Source of the DNA: Burkholderia plantarii
Lineage (GTDB): Bacteria > Pseudomonadota > Gammaproteobacteria > Burkholderiales > Burkholderiaceae
DNA length: 64,000 bases
Assembly: GCF_001411805.1 (NCBI RefSeq)
Contig: NZ_CP007212.1
Location: 1,116,001-1,180,000 of the forward strand
Direction of reading: 5' to 3'
In this document: piece by piece, positions 18,675 through 28,448 of the stretch
Position numbering within the stretch: position 1 is the stretch's first letter
How the letters are laid out: each line of letters begins with the position of its first letter
The notes under the pieces: model-generated
Database searches by the model: none
What the model saw: the letters and a program-made list of their open reading frames with translations, nothing else
Told to the model about the DNA's origin: nothing
Program-made: the position numbers and the translations under genes

Positions 18675-18689
18675 AGTCATCGGATGACT
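18675..18689. promoter_or_regulatory. Perfect 15-bp palindrome, candidate GntR operator
   Basis: AGTCATC-G-GATGACT is a perfect inverted repeat just upstream of a TATAAT -10 box (18700-18705), placing it over the -35 region of the GntR gene. A degenerate copy stands before the uronate dehydrogenase gene at 19658. This suggests autoregulation by the FadR-type protein. Confidence 0.7.
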
Positions 18690-18699
18690 TGTGACGCAG

Positions 18700-18705
18700 T
18701 ATAAT
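18700..18705 (+). promoter_or_regulatory. -10 box of the GntR gene
   Basis: Perfect TATAAT 66 bp before the ATG, directly following the 15-bp palindrome; a repressor bound there would block RNA polymerase. Confidence 0.55.
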
Positions 18706-18771
18706 GGCCGCGCCATTTCGATCTGATCCGCTTCCCGTTCGGTCGGATCTCTATTTTAAGGATAAGGCCCC

Positions 18772-19530
18772 ATGTCCGTGCCCGCGCTTCCCGTGCCCCC
18801 GCGCCGCCGCGCCCGCAGCCTCGCCCAAGACGTCGTCGACGCGCTGAGCTCGCAGATCGAGAACGGCGCGCTGCGTCCCGGCGACAAGCTGCCGACCGAG
18901 ACGGAAGTGATGGCGACGCAGGGCGTGAGCCGCACGGTGGTGCGCGAGGCGATCTCGCGGATGCAGGCGAGCGGCCTGATCGAGACGCGCCACGGGATCG
19001 GCAGCTTCGTGCTGGCGCCGGAGCGGCGCCGCACGCTCGGCATCGATCCGGCCACCATCACCACGCTGCGCGACGTGCTCGCCGTGCTCGAGCTGCGCAT
19101 CAGCCTCGAGAGCGAATGCGCGAGCCTCGCCGCGCAGCGCGCCAACGACGCCGACCTCGGCTCGCTGCGCCGCGCGCTCGATGCGATCGCGCAGAGCGCC
19201 TCGGGCGGCCGCGACACGGCCCAGCTCGATTTCCATTTCCATCTGCAGATCGCCCAGGCCACCGGCAATCGCTATTTCGTCGACATCATGACGCAGCTCG
19301 GCACCTCGATCATTCCGCGCGCGCGCGTGAATTCGGCGCGCTTCGCCGGCGACGATCTGGAGCGCTACGTCGGGCGCCTGAACCACGAGCACGAGGCGAT
19401 CTTCGAGGCGATCGCGCGGCGCGATCCGGAGGCGGCGCGCGCCGCGATGCGCACCCACCTGACCAACAGCCGCGAACGCCTGCGCCGTGCGCACGAGGCG
19501 GCCGAGGCGGGCCGCGACGGCGCCGACTGA
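18772..19530 (+). CDS. GntR-family (FadR subfamily) transcriptional regulator
   Basis: A 252-aa regulator. The winged HTH occupies residues about 10-80 (SQIENGALRPGDKLPTETEV, then GVSRTVVREAISRM) and the all-helical FCD effector domain residues about 100-235, with metal/ligand-binding residues in LDFHFHLQIAQATGN and HEHEAIFEAI. The gene lies 220 bp upstream of uronate dehydrogenase in the same direction. Members next to udh commonly control sugar-acid catabolism, so a uronate or aldarate is the probable effector; this is inference. Confidence 0.9.
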   Translation: MSVPALPVPPRRRARSLAQDVVDALSSQIENGALRPGDKLPTETEVMATQGVSRTVVREAISRMQASGLIETRHGIGSFVLAPERRRTLGIDPATITTLRDVLAVLELRISLESECASLAAQRANDADLGSLRRALDAIAQSASGGRDTAQLDFHFHLQIAQATGNRYFVDIMTQLGTSIIPRARVNSARFAGDDLERYVGRLNHEHEAIFEAIARRDPEAARAAMRTHLTNSRERLRRAHEAAEAGRDGAD

Positions 19531-19657
19531 CGGTTCGGTGCATCCGCCGCGCCGCTGGACGCGCGGTGCGGATGGCGAGGCCGGCGCCGGCCTGCGCTTG
19601 CCTGCAAGACGCGGGGCCGGCGCGGCTAGGGGTTCTCGCCGGGTAGCCTAAAACGTC

Positions 19658-19672
19658 AGTCATCGTATAACA
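19658..19672. promoter_or_regulatory. Degenerate copy of the GntR palindrome before udh
   Basis: AGTCATC-G-TATAACA matches the perfect operator at 18675-18689 in 11 of 15 positions; its right half contains a -10-like TATAAC. The left half-site AGTCATCG is fully conserved. It supports control of udh by the adjacent regulator. Confidence 0.5.
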
Positions 19673-19750
19673 TCGCGGTTCCGCGCTTCGATGCATTCGC
19701 ATCGGCGCCTTGCCACCTGCTTCGATTCGCCATCCAGAGAGGATTCCGCC

Positions 19751-20593
19751 GTGACTTCGCCGACTTCCACGACCGCCAAGCCGTTCCGCCGCCTGCTGTT
19801 GACCGGCGCCGCGGGCAACCTCGGCCGCCAGCTGCGCGCCGCACTCGGCGACTGGGCCGACATCGTCCGCGTCAGCGATATCGCGCCGCTGGGCGAAGTC
19901 GCGCCGCACGAGGAAGCGGTGGTGGCGGACCTGGCCGACCGCGCTGCCGTCAACGCGCTGGTCGAGGGCGTGGACGCCGTGATCCACCTGGGCGGCATCT
20001 CGGTGGACGCGCCGTTCGACGCGCTGATCGAGGCGAACATCCGCGGCGTCTACAACCTCTACGCGGCCGCGCATCAGTTCGGCGTGCGCCGCATCGTCTA
20101 CGCGAGCTCGAACCACGTGGTCGGTTTCCATCCGGTCACCGAGGTCGTCGACGTCGATTCGCCGCAGCGCCCCGATTCGCTGTACGGCGTCACGAAGTGC
20201 TTCGGCGAGTCGCTGTCGCGCTATTACTTCGACCGCTTCGGGCTGGAGACGGTGTGCCTGCGGATCGGTTCGTCGTTCGACGTGCCGAAGAACCCGCGCA
20301 TGCTGGTCACGTTCTTGAGCTTCCGCGACTTCATCGAGCTGGTGCGCTGCTCGCTGATGACGAACCGCGTCGGCCACGCGATCGTCTACGGCGTGTCGGA
20401 CAACCGCACCAAGTGGATCGACAATGCCAAGGCCGCGTTCCTCGGCTTCCGTCCGCAGGACAGCTCGGCGCCGTTCGAGCATCTGTTCCCGTCGAGCGGC
20501 CCGGACCGCAATCTCGACGATCCGGCGCAGCGCTACCAGGGCGGCGGCTTCGTGGTCGGCGAACCGCAGGGGGAGCCCAAGCTCACGAGCTGA
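19751..20593 (+). CDS. udh: NAD-dependent uronate dehydrogenase
   Basis: An extended short-chain dehydrogenase (280 aa) that oxidises galacturonate or glucuronate to the aldaric acid lactone with NAD+. The Rossmann motif is TGAAGNLG; the catalytic Ser in YASSNHVVG and the YxxxK motif in LYGVTKCFGES are present, in the exact wording typical of Udh. The start is GTG at 19751 with GAGAGGA upstream; extension to 19691 is unlikely. It lies behind the FadR-type regulator and a candidate operator. Confidence 0.88.
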   Translation: MTSPTSTTAKPFRRLLLTGAAGNLGRQLRAALGDWADIVRVSDIAPLGEVAPHEEAVVADLADRAAVNALVEGVDAVIHLGGISVDAPFDALIEANIRGVYNLYAAAHQFGVRRIVYASSNHVVGFHPVTEVVDVDSPQRPDSLYGVTKCFGESLSRYYFDRFGLETVCLRIGSSFDVPKNPRMLVTFLSFRDFIELVRCSLMTNRVGHAIVYGVSDNRTKWIDNAKAAFLGFRPQDSSAPFEHLFPSSGPDRNLDDPAQRYQGGGFVVGEPQGEPKLTS

Positions 20594-20691
20594 GGCGGCC
20601 GGAAACAAGCAACCCGCCGGCCGCGTGAGCGGCACGGCGGGGCGGGGCACCACCGCGCGCGAGATGCGCGCGGCGGCGCGAAGACCCGGCA

Positions 20692-20726
20692 GACGGCGCC
20701 CGTCGCATTGCGCGGCGGGCGCCGTC
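20692..20726 (-). terminator. GC-rich inverted repeat downstream of the phospholipase C gene
   Basis: An 11-bp stem GACGGCGCCCG/CGGGCGCCGTC with a 13-nt loop, immediately after the minus-strand stop at 20732. There is no U-tract, so its role as terminator or mRNA-stabilising hairpin is uncertain. Confidence 0.45.
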
Positions 20727-20731
20727 GCCGT

Positions 20732-22828
20732 TTACGCGGTGGCGATCGCCGGATCGCTGGTGCTCGCGCGGCCCGTCTCGACGTGGCCGGCGAAGCGGCG
20801 CAGGAAGCCGGACGCGGTGCCGTCGCTGATCGTCAGATCGTACCAGCCATGGCTGCCGCGCAGGTCCCAGTAGTCGTCGATGCGCTGGCCCGGGAACAGC
20901 TCCCAGGTGCGCGTGTGGCCGCCATAGCCGTTCGACACGGTCAGCCGCACCGGCGCCTTGCCACGGTTCGTGAGGCGCAGCGTGAGGTTGCCGTTGATCA
21001 CGTCGTAGCCGTACAGCGCTTCGGGGTTCGGCGTGCGGCCGTCGCCGGCCGCGGTGGTGCCGCGGAAGCGGCTGAAGAAGCCGTTCGGGCCGTACACCGA
21101 GAGGTCGTACAGGCCGAGCGTGGCCGCCGTGCTCCAGCTGTCGGCGAGCTTCCGGCCCGCCTCGACGGTGTAGGCCCACGGGCCGTCGACACGGTTCGCG
21201 GCCTGCACCTGGAACGCCGCGCCGGCCCGGCCGCTGTTCGCGAAGGTCAGCTTGTACTTGCCGCTCGCGGCATCGATGCGGCCGAACACGAACAGCTCGT
21301 AGGGCAGCGCGCGCGCCGGACGCAGTCCGGCTTCCTGCTGCGGCACGGCCTGCGAGGCGGGCGGCACCGGGACGTAGTCAGGGTGCGTGGTGCGGTCTGG
21401 CGGCGCGTAGCCGCTCGTGTCGGGCAACTGCGGCAGGCGCGCGTCCGGATCGCGGAAGTCGAACGCGGTGGTGAGGTTGCCGCACACCACGCGGCGCCAC
21501 GGCGAGACGTTCGAGGCCGGGATGTCGTACTGCTCGCCGAAGCGCGCCTCGATGAACTGCAGCAGCGAGGTGTGATCGAAGGTCTGCGAGCAGAGCCAGC
21601 CGCCCTTGGTCCACGGCGAGACCACGATCATCGGCACGCGCGGGCCGAGGCCGTAGGGGCCGGCCATGTGGCTCGCGTCACCGGCGAACACCTCGTTGGT
21701 GGTGGCCACGGTGGACAGGCCGTTGTCGCGCGACTGCGGCGCGAACGGCGGCGGCACGTGGTCGAAGAAGCCGTCGTTCTCGTCGTAGGTGATGAACAGC
21801 GCGGTTTTGCTCCACACCTCGGGGTTCGAGGTCAGCGTCGCGAGCACCTGCTCGACGTACCAGGCGCCGTAGTTGGCCGGCCAGTTCGGGTGTTCCGAAT
21901 ACGCTTCCGGCGAGCAGATCCACGACACCTGCGGCAGCGTGCCGTTCGCGACGTCGGCCTTCAGCACGTCGAACAGCGTGCCGCCCGCGCTGATGTTGGT
22001 GCCCGTGCGGGCCTTGTCGTACAGCGGGTTGCCCGGCTGCGCGTTGCGATACTGGTTGAAGTAGAGCAGCGAGTTGTCGCCGTAGTTGCCGATATAGGCG
22101 TTGTCGCTGGTCCAGCCCCACGAGCCGGCCGCGTTCAGCCCCTCGCCGATGTCCTGGTAGATCTTCCACGACACGCCGGCCTTCTCGAGCACCTCGGGAT
22201 AGGTGGTCCAGCCGTAACCCGATTCCTCGTTGCCGAGCACCGGGCCGCCGCCCTGGCCGTCGTTGCCGACGTAGCCGGTCCACATGTAATAGCGGTTCGG
22301 GTCGGTCGAACTCGGGATCGAGCAGTGGTAGGCGTCGCAGATCGTGAATGCGTCGGCGAGTGCGTAGTGGAACGGGATGTCCTCGCGCTGCAGGTAGGCC
22401 ATCGAGGTCGTGCCCTTGTTCGGCACCCACTGGTCGTAGCGGCCGTGGTTCCAGGCCGCGTGCATGTCCTGCCAGCCGTGCGGCAGATCCTGGATGAACT
22501 GCAGGCCGAGGTTCGACGCGGCGGGATGGAACGGCAGCACTTCGCCGAGACCGGCCGGTTGATGGAACACCGACTTGCCGCTCGCGAGCGTGAGCGGACG
22601 CGGATCGCCGAAACCGCGCACGCCGCGCAGCGTGCCGAAGTAATGGTCGAACGAGCGGTTCTCCTGCATCAGGATCACGATGTGTTCGATATCACGGATC
22701 GTGCCGGTGCGGCGGTTCGCGGGAATCGCGAGCGCGTTGCGGATCACGGGCGGGAACACGCTGAGCGCGGCGGCGCCGGCGGTGCCGGCGGCGAGACGCA
22801 GAAAGTCGCGGCGATGCTTCGTCGTCAT
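20732..22828 (-). CDS. Phosphocholine-specific phospholipase C, Tat-exported
   Basis: A 698-aa secreted phospholipase C that hydrolyses phosphatidylcholine or sphingomyelin to phosphocholine. The N-terminus has a twin-arginine signal (RRDFLRLAAG, then a hydrophobic run). The phosphoesterase core begins with HIVILMQENRSFDHYFG, the metal-site motif of the AcpA/PLC superfamily. Two C-terminal DUF756-like repeats (about residues 495-590 and 600-690) match the known architecture. It has no signal for a helper gene nearby. Such enzymes serve phosphate or choline acquisition and virulence. Confidence 0.92.
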   Translation of the reverse strand: MTTKHRRDFLRLAAGTAGAAALSVFPPVIRNALAIPANRRTGTIRDIEHIVILMQENRSFDHYFGTLRGVRGFGDPRPLTLASGKSVFHQPAGLGEVLPFHPAASNLGLQFIQDLPHGWQDMHAAWNHGRYDQWVPNKGTTSMAYLQREDIPFHYALADAFTICDAYHCSIPSSTDPNRYYMWTGYVGNDGQGGGPVLGNEESGYGWTTYPEVLEKAGVSWKIYQDIGEGLNAAGSWGWTSDNAYIGNYGDNSLLYFNQYRNAQPGNPLYDKARTGTNISAGGTLFDVLKADVANGTLPQVSWICSPEAYSEHPNWPANYGAWYVEQVLATLTSNPEVWSKTALFITYDENDGFFDHVPPPFAPQSRDNGLSTVATTNEVFAGDASHMAGPYGLGPRVPMIVVSPWTKGGWLCSQTFDHTSLLQFIEARFGEQYDIPASNVSPWRRVVCGNLTTAFDFRDPDARLPQLPDTSGYAPPDRTTHPDYVPVPPASQAVPQQEAGLRPARALPYELFVFGRIDAASGKYKLTFANSGRAGAAFQVQAANRVDGPWAYTVEAGRKLADSWSTAATLGLYDLSVYGPNGFFSRFRGTTAAGDGRTPNPEALYGYDVINGNLTLRLTNRGKAPVRLTVSNGYGGHTRTWELFPGQRIDDYWDLRGSHGWYDLTISDGTASGFLRRFAGHVETGRASTSDPAIATA

Positions 22829-23101
22829 GGGTTGCTTCCTGTGCGGCGGGGATGGGCGGCCGTGCCAGTACGGCCGGAGGGAAATGCGGTCGGCGTCGCG
22901 CGGGGCGCGGCGTGAGTCGTCGCCGAGAATAGCGAGGAAACGGTGTCATTCACGTGACCGCGACAACGTTTGCGAAACGAAAAAAATGAACGAAAACAAC
23001 ATGAAAGCAAACCGGAAAAGCGACCCGGACGCCATCACGAAAACAGGTAAGAAACGGAGGCGGAACGGGGGCGGCGCGGGCAGCCAGGCGGACGCGACAG
23101 C

Positions 23102-25609
23102 TTACCCGCCGGCGCGCTCATTCGGGCCGTGCGAGAGCCCGAGCGGATCGGGCGATGCCGGCAGGCGCACCGTTGCCGCGAGCCGTTCGCCCGCCAGTTC
23201 GATCTCGTAGCGGCCCTGCGCGGGATCGAGGGCGCCGGGCGCGCAGTTCACCACGCCGAGCGCGACCGGCAGGCCGAGCGTGTGGCCGAACGCGGCCGAG
23301 CTGAGCGTGCCGACCGCCACGCCGTCGCGCAGGATCGCCTCGCCGCCCCACAGCGTGACGTCGGGCCGGCCCTCCACGCGCAGCGCGACCAGGCGGCGCG
23401 CGCACGGCTGGCCGATACGCGCGCAGAGCGCCGCCGAGCCCGTGAACGGCACCGGCGTCGCGAGCTTGCAGAGCCCGGCGAGGCCGGCTTCGAACGGATC
23501 CAGGCCCGGCGACAGCTCGCGGCCCCAGGCGGCCTGGCCGTTCTCGATGCGCAGCGATTCGAGCGCGTAGTCGCCGGCGTGGACGAGCCCGAGCGCGGCG
23601 CCGGCCTGCGTGAGCGCCGCGTGGACCGGCACCGCCGACTCGACCGGCACCAGCAGGTCCCAGCCCGGCGCGCCGGCGATCGCGTGGCGCAGCACGCGCA
23701 CGACGGCGTGGCCGAGGTCGAGCTCGCGGCTCGTGCCGTGCGCGAACCCCGCGTCGCTGAAGTCGGCGCGCGACAGGCGCTGCAGCAGCGTGCGCGCGTG
23801 AGGGCCGATCAGCGAGAACAACGCGTACTGGCCCGTCACGTCGAGCGCGACGCAGCGCCGTTCGCCGGCGTCGAGATGGCGTTCGAGCAGGTCGAGGTCG
23901 CGCGTGGCCTGCGTGACGCCGGTGAGCAGCAGGTAGCGGTCGTCGGCGAGCCGCGCGAGCACGACGTCGGACTCGTAGCCGCCGCGCGCGTTGAGGATGC
24001 CGCTGCGCACGACGCTGCCGGGCGCCACCGCGACGTCGTTGGCGAGCCGCGCCTGCAGCGCGCTTTCGGCGTCGCGTCCCTTGACGAGCAGCTTGGCGAG
24101 CGCGCTGCGGTCGAACAGGGCCACCGTCTCGCGGCAGGCGCGGTGCTCGGCGGCGCTCCAGTCGTGCCAGTTCTGCCGGCCGAAGCTGTAGTCGAGGCGC
24201 GGCGCCTGGCCCGGCGGCGCGAACACGTTGGGGATCTCCCAGCCCATCCGGCTGCCGAAGCAGGCGCCGGCAGCCTGCAGCTGCGCATGGACCGGCGAGC
24301 GCCGCACGCCGCGCGCGCTGTCGAGCTCGCGGTTCGGCCAGGGCATCGCGTAGTGCAGGCCGAGCGTTTCCTTGACGCGGTCGTGGAGCCACATGTCGTT
24401 GCCGTGGAAGCGCGCGAAGCGGCGGATGTCGACGGCCCACAGATCCTGGGTCGGCTCGCCCGCCTCGATCCACTCGGCCAGCGCGCGTCCGGCGCCGCCC
24501 GCCGAGGCGATGCCCATCGAGTTGAAGCCCGCGCCGACGAAGAAGTTCGCCAGCTCGGGCGCCTCGCCGAGGATGAAGTGATTGTCTGGCGTGAACGACT
24601 TGGGGCCGTTGTAGAACTGCCGGACCCCGGCCGTCTCGAGCGCCGGCACGCGGTGCAGCGCGTTGCGCATCAGGATCTCGAACTGGTCCCAGTCGTCGGG
24701 CAGCAACTGGAATTCGAATTCGTCGGGAATGCCGTCCATGCCCCACGGCTTCGCGTCGGGCTCGAAGCCGCCCATCACGAGGCCGCCCACTTCCTCCTTG
24801 AAGTAGATGTAGCCGTCGGGGTCGCGCATCACCGGCAGGTCCGGATGCGCGCCCGGAATCCGGCCGGTCACGATGTAGTAGTGCTCGGCCGCGTGCAGCG
24901 GCACCGTGACGTCGGCGAGCCGGCCGAGGCCCTTGGCCCATAGGCCCGCGCAGTTCACGACGATGTCGGCGCCGAGCGTGCCGGTGTCGCCGGCCTTGTT
25001 GCGCCAGACCACGCCGGCCGCGCGGCGGCGCGTGCCGGTGCGCTCGCTCCGCACGGCCGTGACGCGCGTGTTCTCGACGATCCGCACGCCGCGCTGGCGC
25101 GCGCCGCGCGCCAGCGACTGGGTGAGGTCGGCGGGATTCGCCTTGCCGTCGCCGGGCAGCCAGACCGCGCCGGTCAGATCGTCGGTGCGCATCGCGGGCC
25201 ACAGCTCGCCGGCCTCGCGCGCGTCGATCAGCTCGCAGTCGACGCCGTAGGCGCGCGCCACGGCGGCGGTGCGCTTCAACTGCGTTAGGCGCTCGGCCGT
25301 GCGAGCGACCGACAGCGAGCCGCAGCGCTTCCAGCCGGTGGCGAGACCGGTCTCGGCCTCGAGCGACGCGTACAGCTCGGTGGAATAGCGGATCAACTGC
25401 GTCAGGCTTCGTTGCGTGCGCAACTGACCGACCAGGCCGGCCGCGTGCCAGGTGGTGCCGCACGAGAGCCGGCCCTGTTCGAGCAGCACGACGTCGGTGA
25501 TGCCGGCTTTCGCGAGATGGTAGGCGGTCGAGCAGCCGATGATCCCGCCACCCACGATCACGACGCGGGCATGGGACGGCACGGGCGGGACGGAGGACGA
25601 GGCGGTCAT
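23102..25609 (-). CDS. FAD-dependent dimethylglycine/sarcosine dehydrogenase-like protein with GcvT domain
   Basis: An 835-aa fusion. Residues about 14-390 form a DAO-type FAD oxidoreductase (GGGIIGCSTAYHLA; SCGTTWHAAG, around the probable site of covalent FAD linkage in the family), followed by an FAO_M linker domain. Residues about 440-830 form aminomethyltransferase (GcvT) and GcvT-C domains. Relatives oxidise dimethylglycine or sarcosine and pass the methyl as 5,10-methylene-THF. The substrate here is not proven. It lies next to phospholipase C on the same strand, so it may process choline-derived methyl groups, but the 273-bp gap argues for separate promoters. Confidence 0.85.
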   Translation of the reverse strand: MTASSSVPPVPSHARVVIVGGGIIGCSTAYHLAKAGITDVVLLEQGRLSCGTTWHAAGLVGQLRTQRSLTQLIRYSTELYASLEAETGLATGWKRCGSLSVARTAERLTQLKRTAAVARAYGVDCELIDAREAGELWPAMRTDDLTGAVWLPGDGKANPADLTQSLARGARQRGVRIVENTRVTAVRSERTGTRRRAAGVVWRNKAGDTGTLGADIVVNCAGLWAKGLGRLADVTVPLHAAEHYYIVTGRIPGAHPDLPVMRDPDGYIYFKEEVGGLVMGGFEPDAKPWGMDGIPDEFEFQLLPDDWDQFEILMRNALHRVPALETAGVRQFYNGPKSFTPDNHFILGEAPELANFFVGAGFNSMGIASAGGAGRALAEWIEAGEPTQDLWAVDIRRFARFHGNDMWLHDRVKETLGLHYAMPWPNRELDSARGVRRSPVHAQLQAAGACFGSRMGWEIPNVFAPPGQAPRLDYSFGRQNWHDWSAAEHRACRETVALFDRSALAKLLVKGRDAESALQARLANDVAVAPGSVVRSGILNARGGYESDVVLARLADDRYLLLTGVTQATRDLDLLERHLDAGERRCVALDVTGQYALFSLIGPHARTLLQRLSRADFSDAGFAHGTSRELDLGHAVVRVLRHAIAGAPGWDLLVPVESAVPVHAALTQAGAALGLVHAGDYALESLRIENGQAAWGRELSPGLDPFEAGLAGLCKLATPVPFTGSAALCARIGQPCARRLVALRVEGRPDVTLWGGEAILRDGVAVGTLSSAAFGHTLGLPVALGVVNCAPGALDPAQGRYEIELAGERLAATVRLPASPDPLGLSHGPNERAGG

Positions 25610-25893
25610 CGCGGATCCGGATCAATTGCAACAAAACGCATCGTATTGCCTAAAAATGACACGTTTGCGACGGCGGGCGGGATTGGCGGTGTTCATGCCG
25701 AGGGCGGAGGAGGGTGCGGGGGCCGTGAACGTGGGGCAGGTTGGCCCGAAAAGCGACGGTACGTGTGGACGGGAGGCAGCGCGAAAGGCTGGAGCGGAAG
25801 GCGAGGACGGAAGACGGGCGCAGGAAACGAGCGGGCCGCCGCGACCCGCCTGCGGGATCCACCCTGGCGCGCGGCACCACGGCCACGCACCGC

Positions 25894-26757
25894 TCATTCG
25901 ATATCGGTCACCCAGGCGCCGAACCATTCGCTCGGCCGCGCGATCTCGTCCTGCGCGGCCACGAGTTCGAGCTCGTAGCGGCGCGCGTCGTAGGTCGCCT
26001 TGACCACGGCGTGGACCGCCGCGAGCGTGTGCTCGAACGCGGCGCGCACCGAGTCGCCGCGCAGCCGCCGTGCCACGAACACGGCGCTCGTCAGGTCGCC
26101 GACGCCGACCGGATGACGCGGGAACGCGTAGAGCGGCCGCTGGCCGATCCAGGCCTCGTGCTCGGTGACGGCCAGCATGTTGAAGCGGTCGGCCGGGCTG
26201 TTGCGGTCGTGCAGATGCTTGACGAGGATGATCTTCGGGCCGCGCCGGATGATCTCGCGGCAGGCGTCCACGGCCTCGCGCACCGTTTCGACGCGGCGTC
26301 CGGCCAGCTTCTGCAGCTCGCTGTGGTTGGGCGCCATGCCGTCGGCGAGCGTCGGCAGCTCGGCGACGATGAACTCCTCGACGCCGGGCTCCGGGCGCAC
26401 GCCGCCCGTCTGGCCCATCGCTGGGTCGCAGAAGTACCAGGCGTTGGGGTTCATCGACTTGACGGTGCGCACGATGTCGGCCGCCGCGTGCGCCTGCGCG
26501 GGCGAGCCGAGGAAGCCCGAGAGGATCGCGTCGCAGCGCTTGAGCGCGCCGATCGCGGCGATGCCGTCCACCAGCTGCTCCATCTTCGCCGCGTCGATCG
26601 CGCTGCCGGCCCAGTTGCCGTATTGCATGTGGTTCGAGAGCTGGACCGTGTTGAGCGGCCAGACGTTCACGCCGAGGCGCTGCATCGGGAACACGGCCGC
26701 GCTGTTGCCCGCATGTCCGTAGATCACGTGCGACTGAATGCTGAGGACGTTCTTCAT
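25894..26757 (-). CDS. pdxY: Pyridoxal kinase PdxY
   Basis: A 287-aa ribokinase-family enzyme that phosphorylates pyridoxal in vitamin B6 salvage. It begins [20 protein letters not shown], has the substrate-site text of PdxY, and the anion-hole GxGD motif in [16 protein letters not shown] at 26757; the much longer in-frame upstream ORF is antisense to the hydrolase gene. It is divergent from the alpha/beta hydrolase. Confidence 0.94.
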   Translation of the reverse strand: MKNVLSIQSHVIYGHAGNSAAVFPMQRLGVNVWPLNTVQLSNHMQYGNWAGSAIDAAKMEQLVDGIAAIGALKRCDAILSGFLGSPAQAHAAADIVRTVKSMNPNAWYFCDPAMGQTGGVRPEPGVEEFIVAELPTLADGMAPNHSELQKLAGRRVETVREAVDACREIIRRGPKIILVKHLHDRNSPADRFNMLAVTEHEAWIGQRPLYAFPRHPVGVGDLTSAVFVARRLRGDSVRAAFEHTLAAVHAVVKATYDARRYELELVAAQDEIARPSEWFGAWVTDIE

Positions 26758-26925
26758 GATCGGCGGATGGTCGCGATTCGGTGTCTGCACGATACAGGAA
26801 CTCGTCACGACACGGAAATACGCGGTAATCAAACCACTGCGGGCGGGTCGGGGCCGGCTTGCCTTACTGATCGTAAAATTGCGGGCGGCGCGCCGCGCCG
26901 TCCCCTTGATCCTTCCGGTATTCCG

Positions 26926-28089
26926 ATGTTTCCGATTCGCACGATCCCGCGCCCGCTTTGGTTCGCGCGGCTGATGACCGGGTTCGCCGTCGTCCTGGTC
27001 ACCGGCGTCGCGGCCGCCACCGCATGCCGTGCCGGCGGCGTCGCGCCGGCCGGCACGGCCGCGCCGGCGACGGCCGCCGCGCCCGGCGCGCCGGGTGCCC
27101 CGGCCGCCGCCACCGGCAACGACGGTCCCGTCTACGGCACCGAGCTCGAAGGCTTCGACTATCCGTATCCGGTCCATCGCTACAGGTTCAGCTCGCAGCG
27201 CGAGCCGATGCAGATGGCCTATCTCGACGTGAAACCCGAGCATCCGAACGGCCGCACCGTGGTGCTGCTGCAGGGCCGGTACTACTGCGCAGGCAGCTGG
27301 GAAGGGACGATCGAGGTGCTGTCGAAGGCCGGCTACCGCGTGATCGCGCCGGACCAGATCGGCCTGTGCAAGTCGAGCAAGCCCGAGCGCTATCAGTACA
27401 CGTTCCAGCAGCTCGCTCACGACACGCACGCGCTGCTCGAATCGATCGGCGTGAAGGAGGCGACGATCGTCGGCCATTCGACGGGCGGCATGCTGGCGGC
27501 GCGCTACGCGCTGATGTTCCCGAAGGCGACGCAGCAGCTGGTGCTGGTCGATCCGCTCGGGCTCGAGGACTGGAAGGCGCTGGGCGTGCCGCCGCTGACG
27601 GTCGACTACTGGTACGCGCACGAGCTGAAAACGAACGCCGACGCGATTCGCCGCTACGAGCAGACCACCTATTACGCCGGCGAATGGTTGCCGGCCTACG
27701 AGCGCTGGGTGCAGATGCAGGCCGGCATGTATCGCGGGGCGGGGCGCGACGCCGTCGCCTGGAACGCGGCGCTGCTCGACGACATGATCCTGAACCAGCC
27801 CGTGCTCTATGAATTCGGCCAGATCCGCGTGCCGACGCTGCTGCTGATCGGCGACAAGGACACCACGGCGATCGGCAAGGACGTCGCGCCGCCCGAGGTG
27901 CATGCGAAGCTCGGACACTACGCGGAACTGGGCCGGCGCGCGCGGGCCGCGATTCCGGGCGCCACGCTGATCGAATTTCCCGGGCTCGGCCACGCGCCGC
28001 AGATGCAGGGCCCGGAGGCGTTTCACAGGGCGCTGCTGGCCTGGCTCGCGGCGCCGCACGCGGCCGCGGTGCATGTGCCGGCTTTGTAG
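26926..28089 (+). CDS. Exported alpha/beta hydrolase
   Basis: A 387-aa hydrolase. An N-terminal hydrophobic segment (residues about 18-33) looks like a signal peptide; the following Ala/Pro/Gly-rich stretch (about 35-60) is a spacer. The alpha/beta fold shows the nucleophile elbow GHSTGG, oxyanion-region [12 protein letters not shown], an acid in LLLIGDKD and the terminal catalytic His in GLGHAPQMQ. The substrate is unknown. It is convergent with the monooxygenase gene downstream. Confidence 0.85.
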   Translation: MFPIRTIPRPLWFARLMTGFAVVLVTGVAAATACRAGGVAPAGTAAPATAAAPGAPGAPAAATGNDGPVYGTELEGFDYPYPVHRYRFSSQREPMQMAYLDVKPEHPNGRTVVLLQGRYYCAGSWEGTIEVLSKAGYRVIAPDQIGLCKSSKPERYQYTFQQLAHDTHALLESIGVKEATIVGHSTGGMLAARYALMFPKATQQLVLVDPLGLEDWKALGVPPLTVDYWYAHELKTNADAIRRYEQTTYYAGEWLPAYERWVQMQAGMYRGAGRDAVAWNAALLDDMILNQPVLYEFGQIRVPTLLLIGDKDTTAIGKDVAPPEVHAKLGHYAELGRRARAAIPGATLIEFPGLGHAPQMQGPEAFHRALLAWLAAPHAAAVHVPAL

Positions 28090-28448
28090 GGGGCCGGCTA
28101 GGTCACGCGTCGGCCCGGTTAAGCGCCGGACTGGGTGACTGGCCGAGTCTGAGCGTGTGCCGGACGGCTCATTTGCCCGGCAACTTCTCCACCGTGCGCG
28201 CGGCGCCTTGCCCCGGCGCCGCTGCGGCCGACCCGATTACGCCCCCGGGCCGGATGATTCGCCGGACCTGATCGGGCATCGGACGATCCGCGTCCGGCCG
28301 CCTCCCGCCTATCGCGCATGGCCATCTCGCAACGACATCGCAACGACATCGCATCGGCCGGATCACCGGTCAGGCGGCCATTTCCGCCCCGCCGCGTCGT
28401 TTGCGCGCCCTTCAGCGCCACCCGCCGGCCGCGCGCCCCGTTTCTCCG
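28090..28448. other. Intergenic region between convergent genes
   Basis: 359 bp after the hydrolase gene (+) and the LLM oxidoreductase gene (-). It holds a short tandem repeat at 28327-28348 (two copies of TCGCAACGACA, with a partial third). No clear terminator or gene is seen. Confidence 0.5.
28327..28348. repeat. 11-bp tandem repeat, two copies
   Basis: TCGCAACGACA occurs twice head to tail, followed by the first five bases of a third copy, in noncoding sequence. Confidence 0.7.

Noticed and set aside
20708..22915. A 735-codon plus-strand frame opposite phospholipase C
   Set aside because: The Tat signal and catalytic motifs are on the minus strand; the opposite frame has no domain.
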